From: Ascaris suum
Lineage: Eukaryota; Nematoda; Chromadorea; Rhabditida; Ascarididae
DNA length: 64,000 bases
Assembly (NCBI GenBank): GCA_013433145.1
Contig: CM024187.1
Coordinates: 5,348,826-5,412,825 of the forward strand
Direction of reading: 5' to 3'
Shown here: piece after piece, positions 48,422 to 59,129 of the stretch
Numbering within the stretch: the first letter of the stretch is position 1
How the letters are laid out: each line of letters starts with the position of its first letter
The notes under the pieces: model-generated
What the model was told of the DNA's origin: nothing
The model's input: the letters and a program-made list of their open reading frames with translations, nothing else
The model's database searches: none
Program-made: the position numbers and the translations under genes

Positions 48422-51400
48422 ATAGTTTGAAGAGCTTGATTGAGTTGAAGGGAAGGGAGCTTGTCAGTCTCCTGTCGGATATTGTTCCACCTCATCGAAG
48501 TGTGCGCTAGTGGTGGTGCCCGCCGTTACGGCCTTTATTCTGAATAGTATGCATATGAAGTTGACGTACACGTTACGGCTGCAACAGGAATGAAGCAAGC
48601 AATTATCATTGTGATTGCGCATTGTATGGTCATAGTTTCCGCAATCAACGAAGCGGATGGAGAAATAAGTAAGTCCCTCTTACTTGAAGTTTATAGAGAA
48701 TTCTTTTTAACGGCACTGATTAATTGTATTTCACCAGCTGAGTCATCTTACTCGTATATTTCCCACAAATAAAATGCCCGCTAGAAGTTTATAGAAGGCT
48801 TCTTCGAATATTGCGAAATCATTTCCTCACACGGTGTTTCACCTGTAACATTAGCGTACAAACATTACCTGTTTGTGGGCGCAGTTTTGTGTTATTTATG
48901 TAATCGTTATGCGTGAGAGGATGGCAACAAACTTTCCTGTGAAACAGCAATTATTCCACGCGCCCGATAATTGATTACGAGATTTAGGGAAGGGAATTTC
49001 GATAAAAACAAAAAGGGATAGTTGACAAGCGCTTAGGCAGATAATACATTTCAGTGGCGGTTTATTATCGCCAAATTGAAAGCAACTAAAGGTAGATGTT
49101 TTGCAGAATGTTGTTATTTAATTCAATTAACTTGCAAGCATAGCGGTGTTTAGAACTATGGAGCATAATTCTATGAAGCATGATGAAGGCCGTTTACTGA
49201 GACCATGAAAGCGGCTCTGCCTAAATTCTCGTCGATTGAATATCGGGAAGAAAACTAACTGATATGGTTGAGTTTGCTCTTAGATTTCTCTTAAATTTTT
49301 TGCGGAGCGCTTTTAATGCCGGTGATTTGAACTCACTTAGATGAATGGGATGCTGTCTGCGATGTGCAGCTTATTTTGGCACATCCCACAACACCACTCA
49401 AAGCGATCGGTTGGGTTTTTTATGACGGACATATTTTTTGAAACATTTCTTTCCTTTGTTCACTTTGTCTCTTGTGACAGTACGGCAATAGGCAAGTATG
49501 ACTCTAGAATGGATCACTTCAAGGAACCCACCACCTAATTACAAAAATCCGTTTTGCGACGACTTTTAAATCAGAAATAGAAGATATGAGACTCTTTTAC
49601 ATAGGGCAGTTTCTACTAGATGGATAGTGATATCACCGCGTTAGGCAGAATAATATTGAAAAAGATTTTCGCAAGTTGCATAGTGAGCCTCTGGAATTTC
49701 ATTAAAACTTTTCTCGTATAAGTAATCAAGGCGGGTGGAAGGGGGCAAAACAACGAACAATTACAAGTCTTTATAAGTAACCTAAGTTGCGGCAAATAAA
49801 ATTTTATTAATTCACCTACTTATGAAAGTGTATTGATAGCTTTTGCTATAAAACAATAATAGACGTTTTTAATGATTTTCGGATTATCAGTGGCAGATCG
49901 ATCTAACAAATGGAATGAACTTTTAATTAATGAAAAGATTAAATATTGAAACTAATGTTGATTTTCCCAACTTTAAAGTGTCATTTCAATGCATTTTTCT
50001 TGGAAGTGACTCCGGAGGAAGTGATGCTGAAAAGCCGTTACAATGAAGCAACGCGGATTTGTTGCAATTAGCAATGACGCGAGAGATGGATGTCTAAATT
50101 TGTTTATCCACTTCCGTTATAGTTCGTTCGTTGATGAGGTGCTCTAATTAACCGCAGCATTCGTACACCCCTTTTTTCTCTCTGTCTGTGGAAGATTTTT
50201 CTGCACTTTGCGTATCATCGTCTCCTCTCTCATTATTCAATTTTTATGGGGCTACTATCTTTCATCTTATTTCATGCTATGCTCTATTGAAAAAAACTAT
50301 GGGAACAATTGTGAAATCTACTTCGTGTTGTCTCAGTCAACATTGTAGTTGAATTGATAGAATTTTTTAGTATTAGAAACGATCAAGTGAGAAACTAACG
50401 TGGTCGGAACGAGATAAAAATTGAACAATTTTATTCTAGAGGAATTTTGTGGTTTAAAAAACAATACGAAATGTCGTTTTGTTTCTTGAGCGTAAATGAA
50501 GGGGGTTCTTAATGATAATGTTTGCTAGTCGTTTCACATCAAGCAGAAGTATTGGGTGGTGCGGCATCTCAATATTTGCACCCACTACCATAGTATTTTG
50601 GAATGTACTACCATGAGGGTTTTAAACGAGTAGCTGGATGGCGTAGGAATAATGGATAAGTGACTTGCTGGAGAGAAAGAGATGAGGGTTTGATTTACTG
50701 CTAATGGCTGTAATTTTTCTTTGCATTTCTGTCTGCATAACAGAAATTTAGAGTGCAATTGCATGCGAGATTTCTGTGAGTGCGAGTTCTGAATTTTTCG
50801 GGAATGCTTGCATGGGAAGAAAACTGAAGTGTTGGTGCGTTAATTGAAAGAGCGTTGATTTGCACCATTCATTTCACGATAACGAAGTTTGTTGCGGTGA
50901 AGAGGCGACTGCCGGATGAGGTATATGCGAGTTGGGAATGTGACTCTCATAGAATATGCATTAGATGCTTCATTGCACGCTGTGCTATAAAAACGATTGC
51001 ATACTATAAAAAAAAATCGTAATGCTGGAAAGTTATCATCGAGAACATTGTCTACGTTTGCAAACCCTTCGTCATCATTGACCAGTTTCCCTTATTTTCC
51101 GCTCCTTCTTCACTGTTACCTATCCGCTCCCTCTTCTCCATCAAATTTCCACACAGAAACAATAAATGTGTTTATTTTATAAAATTCCATCGAAGCATTC
51201 TTTCTGATTCATTGTTTCGCTTGAGAAATAGAGATCACATCGTTTCTTTGCTGTGCGAAACGATGACAACTCTGATGTGTTAAAAAGACGAAAGCATTGA
51301 AATTCATATCTTCCTGTGACGAAAACTTAAAGTCAAAATATTTATTCCGTGGCTTAAAGAGGTCGCAAAACTCCAGCTATTTCCCATCTTCGATAGCATA

Positions 51401-51615
51401 ACTCGAGTGCCAATGGGAAATTTTTCAGGAAGTTCTTATGTAATGAAGTCAAAATTTTTAATTCATTGCAAAGCAGTTAGAAAGTGCATCGCAGTTTAGA
51501 ATCATGATGACTTTCTTATGAGCTTTTGGCGCTGCAGGTTTTATTTTTCATAATTTTTGAATTCCATCTGGGAATTTATACATTTGCTTACAGCTTCCAA
51601 TCCTTCCTCTCTCTT

Positions 51616-51629
51616 CCCCCCCCCCCCCC
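51616..51629 (+). repeat. C14 homopolymer
   Basis: A pure C run in a pyrimidine tract. Confidence 0.95.
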
Positions 51630-52936
51630 TTCCTCCTGAACATTCTGAATTAATTTTCATTTTGTTTTTGTAAGAGCGTTTTTTGGACCATCACTGACAA
51701 CCTTTAAAGGACCATCAAATTTCTTCGACATTTTCTAATCATCTCACAGTGTCCAATGTTTTTTTCGTCAACCGTGAAATGAGTAATTGGAGCGTTGCAA
51801 ACTCAATTATACAGTCAGTTTTTTGATTAGCCACACGTGCATGGTGTTATAGTAGTGGTCATTTATGATGGAAAGTTTTTAATGAAAACTTTTGATATTG
51901 GGGTTCTAAACTTCAATATCTAAGCGAAAATGACTGCTTTGTTTTCCAGTCGCTTTGCATGTGAGTGACACTGAGATTAATCATTGTGCATGTTGTCTAC
52001 GAAAACAGTCCACAAACACACACACAGTATACGAATACTGTATCCAGTAGGAGGAAATTGATTGCTTAGATGGACTCATTGATGAGGCTCAATTGCCAAT
52101 AGCTTTTTTGTTCGATATTTAGCAAGATTCACCACAATACGAAAGCGTATTGAGAAAGCGATGAGTGCAGCTGCGTTTAGAGGCACAGCCGGTGTATAGC
52201 CTTCATAAGTCGATGTGCGGTTTCAAGCTTTGCTCTTTCTTTGCCGTGCCAGATTGCGTGACTCAATTTTCATATTGATGCAGTTTTCAATAGCTAAGAA
52301 TTTCTTGCGTCGTGTGTTTTTTGATCTCGTTGTGAATCGACTATTCATTCTCTCACAGCAATTAAATAATAGCGCAAGATTATTGCAGTGGCGTAGAGCA
52401 CATGCGATAAATATTTTAATTCATGCAATTCGAAGGGATAGGATATGAAGAGAAGAATTTCTGGACTAAACGAGGAGCGCCACTTCTGTTTACTTTGTGA
52501 GAAATTTATGCGGTATAAGCAAAAAAGTTTAGTGGAAAAGACTGTGTTTGCGAGTAGTTCTGGCAAACGTGAAGAGAACAGTGACAAAAAAATGCGAAAT
52601 TTGGTAGTTTTAGGTGTTAAATAGTAAAACGGTTTCGATGATGTGAGGAAACTTATGCAGCGATTTAATCGTTTAATTAAATGATGTCAATTTCACAAAA
52701 GCTTCCCACGAGAAACGGTACTTATTTGCAATAGCAAGTGAATTGTTTAACGAGAGGTCCTCCCTTAGAAACACATAAATATGTCTACCAATTCATCAGT
52801 TGGTATGAGGCAATTCTTGCTATATTCCGTTTTCCTTTGCTTTGTTTCCGTCAAACTGATAAGCTTCATTGTTGCAGCAAAGGATTCGTTTTGAATTCCC
52901 TTATGCGAATCGTTTCTCACTTGCACTGAACTTTAG

Positions 52937-53123
52937 TGGTTATTTTTGTTTGTGGATACTGAAAGAGTGGGATGTCGTCATAATTTTATTGCACATGATG
53001 AATGTTTAGAAGCACTTCCACTGCGGACACGATGCCTCTGCTTGTATACTGCAAAAGAAAGTGCTGATCGGCAGATTGTTACTTCATGTAATCCGAAATG
53101 GTTCGTTTTAGCTGAAAATGATT
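52937..53123 (+). CDS. Candidate Cys-rich exon, possibly of the SUEL-lectin receptor gene
   Basis: The block runs from an acceptor (cactgaactttag) to a perfect donor (GATT followed by gtaagtg): 62 codons plus one base. It contains VGCRHNFIAHDECLEAL, then LRTRCLCLYTAKESADRQ, and ends in NPKWFVLAEND. Five cysteines and no membrane segment suggest an extracellular region. It ends in phase 1, which fits the two-base start of the exon at 56692, so it may lie upstream of the lectin domain in the same gene. That link rests on orientation and phase only. Without splicing, the frame ends six codons later. Confidence 0.35.
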
Positions 53124-53896
53124 GTAAGTGTGAGGAGCAGGACTAAAATTAATCGGACAAATTGGGGAAGCGGCGAACGTCGCTGCAAAGCGATCGGACG
53201 GGAAGGCGCAATTCTCGAGCTTACAATGCTTAAGGAAGTTGGCGTTATGAGTGAACGTGAATAGAAAGAAATCACACTGAAGGGGTAGCTGATAGCTGGA
53301 TTGAATATATGTTGAGGAGCCAATTCATCTTCGTTAATTTAGCTAGCTAGCTGCCCAGTTGATTGCGGTCACTGTCTGGGCACGCTTAGAAGAGAGTCAT
53401 TCTAATAAGAGTGCCATGAGAAGGACCCACTTGCACTTGGTTGCTACAACTACAAACTATATCAGCTTGTTAGGCGTTGCGTATCGTTCCGTGAAAAGAT
53501 AAGCATCACCTCCTCGGTTGTGGATTTTCTAAGGCCCCAAGGGACAATACTTCAGGGGAAACATTTTTTTTCATTCAATTTCGTGGTAAAATTTGGTTAT
53601 CTGTATGTTATGATTGCGCTGCGGTACACTGCACTACTGCAATATACCACCATACGTTTAATTAAACTATAATATAACCTGGTAAAGTAACATAAACAAT
53701 GCTGTAATTACGGCTGGATGCGATGCGCAATAATGTAAAACGGTAATAAGGTAGTTGGTACATTATTCTCTCGTGATTTACGGCACATCTTGAGATGTTT
53801 ATGCAAATTTTCGGGAAGCAAAATGTTCATTACTGAGGAAAGAGGTAATAATTAATATCTCGTAGGATATAGGTGAGGGGTAGGAATGCAAGGTGA

Positions 53897-53908
53897 GGGG
53901 GGGGGGGG
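53897..53908 (+). repeat. G12 homopolymer
   Basis: A pure G run preceded by gtga. Confidence 0.95.
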
Positions 53909-54735
53909 ACAGGAAGTTGGTATATTGAAACAAGTGGTTTTATTGTAGGAGGAAAAGTCTACAAAGATCTTAGGAGATGCTTTTTCATGGGAATTTTGTG
54001 CTAATGTGGTTTCAAGTTCATGTGGAAAGGCCTCGATGAAGCGTCTTTTGAGGTCCTCCACGCATTATATTTTTAGAGGAGCGCAAGGCACTGTCGCCAT
54101 GCAACTACACCTCTCCGGTGTCCCATTGTTTCACTTCATAAATATTTAATTCACCTATCGTTCGCTTCTCCAGTCTGCACGTTATTACGAATCGGCTGCC
54201 GTTTTGAGCAATTTTTGGAGCTTTTAATAGCTTCTGCAAATGTAACAATTTATGCGCATAACTCACTTCACCGTTATTTCCTCAGAACAGGTGTCCTACT
54301 TCAACGGAGTGTTGCATTGTATCACCATAAAAGCTTCTCAGCTTAGTGAGAGTTGATTATAGAGGGGACGAATTTGCGTAGAGTGAGTGCGTATTACTGG
54401 TGAACGTTTCGCTTCCGGCAAAAAAGTGGCGTTCCGAATTGTTTAAGGCACGTCGTTCTATGTGAACAATTTGCAATAATTACTGTTATTAAACAACGGC
54501 GCAGTTTGTTTTTGGAGCAGATGTCGATGGCTTAGAGCAAACAAATTCCTTTTCGCAATCCTTTCGCAGTCATCCAGATTCATTCCTCTGGTCGCAGAGT
54601 TCGTTGCTCTCAAGGAGTTGTATATTAGCTTATCCAGAGAGGGATCATGACGGTATTTGAGGATGCCTCTCTCTTGAGCAGATTTCGACATTTTTGTCTG
54701 GAATTGCGGAAGGATAATGGTGAAAGGGCTCCATT

Positions 54736-54753
54736 AAAAAAAAAAAAAAAAAA
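54736..54753 (+). repeat. A18 homopolymer
   Basis: A pure A run. No retrocopy features (open frame, hexamer, target duplication) were recognised upstream. Confidence 0.95.
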
Positions 54754-56691
54754 CTGATCGATTTTAACTGGCTGATGGATAGGAAATCGCAAATATGCTT
54801 CCAATTCTTTATTCTAGGTAAACTAAGTAAGTAATGCTGTCCTCTACCATTATAGCATAGTACTAAGGCTTGCCGAGGGCCGTGGGGAAGGGAGGCGAAA
54901 GAAAGAGGGGTTTGCTTGATTCTACAATTAAGGTTTTGAAGCAGACGTATAGCTAAACAGTTAGAATAACAACGTAATGCAACGATAAATGCTTACATGT
55001 TGTTAAGCAACACGATGATGCTAGATTTCGTGGACAGTAGTTGGGCCTAGTGTTCTCGCTATGCCTTCCATCATGCCCACTTCGGCATTTATGAGGTATG
55101 GCATCATTGTTTTTTACGGTTGATTTATGTGCCTTCTCTTTTGCATTGTCACTTCTCTCTCAATATTGTTCTGTGTAGCAGTCATGCGCAGCATTAATTA
55201 GATGCACAAACAGAAATGAAAACTCGCAGCTGTTGTTACCTGGAGGAAGGTGGTTTATGAGGTCAGAACGCACTTCTCTTTTCAAGCTTAAATTAGTGAA
55301 TATTCAAATTCCAGTTTTTTCCATTTGTGAAATTTTTTGTAAGTAATGCTAAATTCACCTTATGTTTGGTTTTTTTTTCTTCAATAATGTTTCACTGAGG
55401 TCTTTTTCCTAAAATTGCAATTTTCCACAAAAATATTCTCCATTAATCGATGACTTGAACTGACCCGATGACACACTTTCCCTCATTCAACATACTTCGG
55501 TACAGTAGTGATGATGAATTTGTTTGTAAGGTTAGTTGACAGCACTCATCATCAGAGAATGTTATTTAAACATCGAATGTTACCTTCTGTCGCTAGGTAA
55601 CTTTCATCAAAGAGACGTAAATGGCAAAGATAGTTAGAGCGGTCAGATGAAAGCATTGCAAGTTTCCGTCGCAATTTGTAGTAGTTTGTCGAACGGCTTA
55701 ACGGGCAGATACGCGGCTCACATGCTGTGCTGCAAAAATTGACGAGAGAACTGTACCGCTGCCATCTTCATCGGCTCCTCTTCACAGTAGCTGCTATTAG
55801 TGCCAATATCGGTTAGCTGATCTCGACCTTAACGACAATCTCCGTCTGCGTTTGCTGATGCTCAATTATTGCGTCATCCACACTTAGGAAGCGTTTTTCA
55901 AGGAGAACCGCGATGGGAATCGTTTCATCAAACTGGCTTATTGCGCACACATTATCTAGTGAAAGTCAATTCAGAATGTATTTTAGCTGATGCAATAGTG
56001 GTGAAGTTTTAGGGACGCCAATCAACATTGGAATATTTTAGAAGCAGATAATGGCATATTAGCATTTTGTCTAGTTGAATCATAATCGCCTAAATTAGCA
56101 TATTTGTGGACTCATGTGATCCGTCGAATGAATAATTTTTGAAAATTTATGCCAATTCCAGTCGAGGTTATGCAGATATTACTCGAAATTGCAATTGCTT
56201 ATAATAACTTACTCATCGAATAATAATATAAACCGTTGTTGTTAACATAGGCGTTCTGGATTGAGGTCAAAAGCGAATATTGAGCAATCAAGCGAAGTAG
56301 TATCTGCTTAGGTAAATATTAGTGCGAATGTTGAGTGCATTGTGTGTTAGCACACCAAGCATCCGAGGCTGGCACCATAAACATAACCCCGAACCCATAA
56401 GAGCAAAACCAGCACTTAGCTGTTTGGATGCGACCAACGAACGACGCCCTCCTAATGAATCCATTTCCTTAAGCGTATTCCCCTATCTGGTTTCCACGCG
56501 TACATCTGAGCCGACATAAACATCACCAATCTATAAAGCTGACACCACATATTTTTGGTATAATATTCCATCTCACCGTATATAGCTGGAAATGAATGCC
56601 AAAAAATATTTTAATTGGTAAGAGATTAGCGTAATAAGACCGTTGAGGATTGAGGAATATTTGTGATGTCGTCGCTGTTTTGCGGATTTAG

Positions 56692-56751
56692 TCGCAACTG
56701 ACGCCCACCCAAAGCTTAGTGCTTATGATTCGAAAACATTGCAAGTTGAGG
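56692..56751 (+). CDS. Probable exon immediately upstream of the SUEL lectin exon
   Basis: Sixty bases lie between gttttgcggatttag and a perfect donor (GAGG followed by gtgagt): two bases, 19 codons reading ATDAHPKLSAYDSKTLQVE, and one base. The single trailing G joins the AG at the start of the 57125 exon to make Glu, leading directly into QVIVCEGE. The product therefore runs from a short linker into the lectin domain without a frame break. Short length limits certainty. It could equally be preceded by a signal-peptide exon that I could not find. Confidence 0.55.
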
Positions 56752-57124
56752 GTGAGTGCATACTATTAACGTTGAACAATATAATTGCCAATCGCCACCA
56801 CGGACCAGCAGTTGGAAATCTCACCGCACAATTTCTACCTGATATTGCCAGTGGCTTGCTTAGTGGAAGTAATTTTGGGAAATTCATTTTTTTATTAAAA
56901 GAATTTCTGAATTATCAGGGCATATGGGAACGCCAAAAAGTCCTTTCTCGTTTGCTGCTAACGTACACACAAACAGTGTTTTGCTGATTACAGCCATCTT
57001 CATGTTACTGCGTTCCCCACACATCGCTTCATTTTTACCAGCTGTAAATGTGCCCACGGATACATACAAGCTGTTTCCTAAAATTTTTTTGATCTGCTGG
57101 AAAGCAAAGGAACGGAATTTTCAG

Positions 57125-57302
57125 AGCAAGTAATCGTGTGTGAAGGCGAGCACGCAAATCTCAGTTGTCCCGAAGGGCGTTATATAGCAATCCGACTTGC
57201 CAACTATGGACGCTTTACCATCAGCCAGTGCAATCCAACATTTAACACCGAGTTGAGCACAACATGTCAAAATGACAAGACATTGGGCATCCTTCAGTTA
57301 AG
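57125..57302 (+). CDS. SUEL/RBL galactose-binding lectin domain exon, latrophilin (Cirl)-like
   Basis: The acceptor is ggaattttcag and the donor gtgagt, with two bases, 58 codons and two bases between. The product reads QVIVCEGEHANLSCPEGRYI, then AIRLANYGRFTISQCNPTFN, then TELSTTCQNDKTLGILQL. It has the SUEL (rhamnose/galactose-binding lectin) core: C-E-G near the start, a second Cys nine residues on, A-N-Y-G-R, then C-N and T-T-C. Latrophilin/Cirl has CEG...IEC...RANYGRFSITICN...VNC...KSL.VL in the same order, a closer match than the EVA-1 type. The last third of the domain (two further Cys) must lie in a later exon that I did not find. In latrophilins this extracellular domain binds teneurin and FLRT partners. 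The hormone-receptor, GAIN and seven-helix parts are expected downstream but are not visible here, so a shorter lectin-domain protein remains possible. Confidence 0.85.
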
Positions 57303-58000
57303 GTGAGTTTGACGTTAAGATTACTCTAAGGCATTTTGTGATCACATTTTGCATCCCTTAAAAAATTCACAGCAGGGACCAGCGCTATGGAAATAAATTA
57401 CAGGTGTACAAGTTATGTTACTACTGTCGATTTCCAGCTTGGCTTCAATTTTTCACTCTTATTCGTATTGCAATGTATTATGGTTGTAGAAGGCTGTCTT
57501 TAAGCGTTATTTGTTGAATTGGTGACAGTAGTGCGGCTTTTGTACGATACCACTTAGAAATTACAAACTGATCGTTTCTTAGGAGTGTTACCATTTACAG
57601 AATATTTGCATCGTTTTAAAGCATGCTGTTGTTGAGCCAAAGACCTACGCTTACGATGGGCCGATGGACCTGTAAGTAGCAAAGTAAGTGGAAGAAAGCC
57701 AATTGCTTGTTGCAGTCATGATTGATGAAGGCTTTCATGAGCGATGGTGCATTTCGCCGCGGACTAAAGTTTTAAGAAGAATTTTCAATTAATCCGGAGG
57801 GAACCCTCAAAAAATGAGAAATTTCGATCGTGGGTAATTTTCTCTAAAGATCCTAAAGGGAAGTCGATAAAATTGATGCGGGAAAGAAGCTAGTCAAGGT
57901 GGGCCCTTATCGATACGCGTTGGCTAGTTATGGCATGTGAACGGAGTACGGCTATTGCTCTAGTGGAGCATCGTTTGCGCTATGCCCTCATAAACTCCGT
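57303..58000. other. Intron downstream of lectin exon; no confirmed exon
   Basis: A block at 57601-57671 (after accatttacag, before gtaagt) reads NICIVLKHAVVEPKTYAYDG and onward. It starts in phase 0, whereas the lectin exon ends in phase 2, so it cannot follow directly. Confidence 0.4.
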
Positions 58001-58189
58001 GTGATGCATCCTGGATGCTTGTTTACCGCTTTCGACAAACAAAACGCTCTTATGCATGGCATCGTCCATACGACCAATGCAATCGCTCTTATTGACTGTG
58101 CGAAAACACTAAATAAGATGAATACAAATGAGTTCTGCTTGTACGACGTTTCTACATTGTGCACCTCTATTCATAGTGCACTGATATAG
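58001..58189 (+). pseudogene. Reverse-transcriptase fragment, Penelope-like element relic
   Basis: The 62-codon frame ends TTNAIALIDCAKTLNKMN, then TNEFCLYDVSTLCTSIHSAL. This resembles the part of Penelope-like (and related) reverse transcriptases that leads into catalytic motif A, typically F-D-V-x-S-L-F-T-S-I-P. The catalytic Asp is kept, the Phe before it is Tyr, and the Pro after Ile is His. The fragment is closed by stops on both sides, and neither the fingers region nor the B and C motifs were found, so it is a decayed copy or an internal scrap. It lies in the presumed intron of the lectin-receptor gene, in the same orientation. Other reverse-transcriptase families are possible. Confidence 0.45.
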
Positions 58190-58414
58190 CGTTCGGTGCT
58201 ACTAGAGTTATGCTCGTCAGCGAGACGGTTTTATTTTTGTTAGTCCTGTCTTGTTCATTTCCTTACAGTTGCTTAATGCTGCGTCAGCAACAATGAAAAG
58301 CAGTCAGCGCTTATTGTTGCCTTCAATGATTCCTTATTATAACCTAAAGTCAATGCAATCGACTCTTTTGCTAATATCGCAATAATGTTTCGTAAATAAA
58401 GCGGGGCAAATAAA
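58190..58414. other. Between relic and purine-rich block; nothing seen
   Basis: No motif continues the reverse-transcriptase frame. Confidence 0.4.
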
Positions 58415-59129
58415 ATGAAGGTGCTAAGTGAAGCTGCAATGTCTTTCGAAGAAGTGCAGAGTGATGAGGAAGTTGTTCGTCTCATTGATGTGTCATTGCC
58501 AGATAGTAGGGCGCCATGTAATGAAGACTGCATCCCTATGAATGTGCACTCCGCTCTTTTTCACGAAATGTGGAGGGAAGAATGAGCTAACTTTCAGGTG
58601 AAAGTGGAAGAGAGAGAGAGCGAAGGGTTTCGTTGGTGCGGTAGTGCGTCTATGCTAGATAGGATGCCATGTCGGGAAATTCGCAGCTTGAAATGCGAGA
58701 GGCGGATAAAATGTATTTTCTAAGAAAGAAGAGAGGTGATGCGGCTGTTTCTGAAGAGTTGGATAAGTGTATGATAAAAAATTGAATGAAATATTAGATC
58801 TTTAAAATGTCTCTCTTTCATCGTCGCAACCCTTGTGGAAGTGTCGAAACGTGCAGGTATCGGCTAACAGTTGGATACTTTCGTGAGAGCATTTAAAGCT
58901 TTGAGGAAAGACAATGGTCCTTTGTTAAGGAGAATAAGGAAAGTCACATGGATATATTAGGTGCTGTTTTGCCAGTAAAATGCTGATTGGTCAAAATTTA
59001 GAGGGACGATGATCGTTAAGGTCATTCGAGGCCGACGTTGATGAAAAATATCAGAATCGAATAACAACAGAGAAAGTGAGAATGTTGACAGAGATGCGGA
59101 GAGCTGAAGAGATTTTCATGCGTTTATAA
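58415..59129 (+). other. Purine-rich block with protein-like but broken + strand frames
   Basis: An ATG at 58415 opens 56 codons (MKVLSEAAMSFEEVQSDEE and onward) to a TGA at 58583. The same frame then continues for 45 more codons (ANFQVKVEERESEGFRWCG and onward) to TAA. Three further fragments in other frames also look protein-like: LEMREADKMYFLRKKRGD, RQWSFVKENKESHMDILG and KYQNRITTEKVRMLTEMRR. The + strand is rich in A and G here, which by itself yields Glu/Lys/Arg-rich translations. Options are a decayed gene or transposon, unrecognised short exons, or composition alone. No family recognised. Confidence 0.3.

Larger units (their letters stand above)
47871..52936. other. Mostly empty; one candidate terminal exon at 48.3 kb and a C14 run
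   Basis: Apart from the 48324-48421 candidate and the C run at 51616-51629, only chance frames are seen. The stretch from about 48.8 to 52.2 kb is particularly poor in open frames. Confidence 0.45.
53124..56691. other. No supported gene; possibly intron of the lectin-receptor gene
   Basis: Contains a TAGC triplication (about 53341-53353), G12 (53897-53908) and A18 (54736-54753). Frames are chance-like. Confidence 0.4.

Noticed and set aside
56924..57133. Signal-peptide-like frame with SVLLITAIFMLL just upstream of the lectin exon
   Set aside because: It is in another frame, and its only plausible donor (gtaaat) gives a phase that does not join the lectin exon; the 56692-56751 exon fits instead.
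57601..57671. Block HAVVEPKTYAYDGPMDL before gtaagt as the next exon of the lectin gene
   Set aside because: It is in phase 0 while the lectin exon ends in phase 2; the phase-2 reading hits a stop, and the missing Cys residues of the domain are absent.
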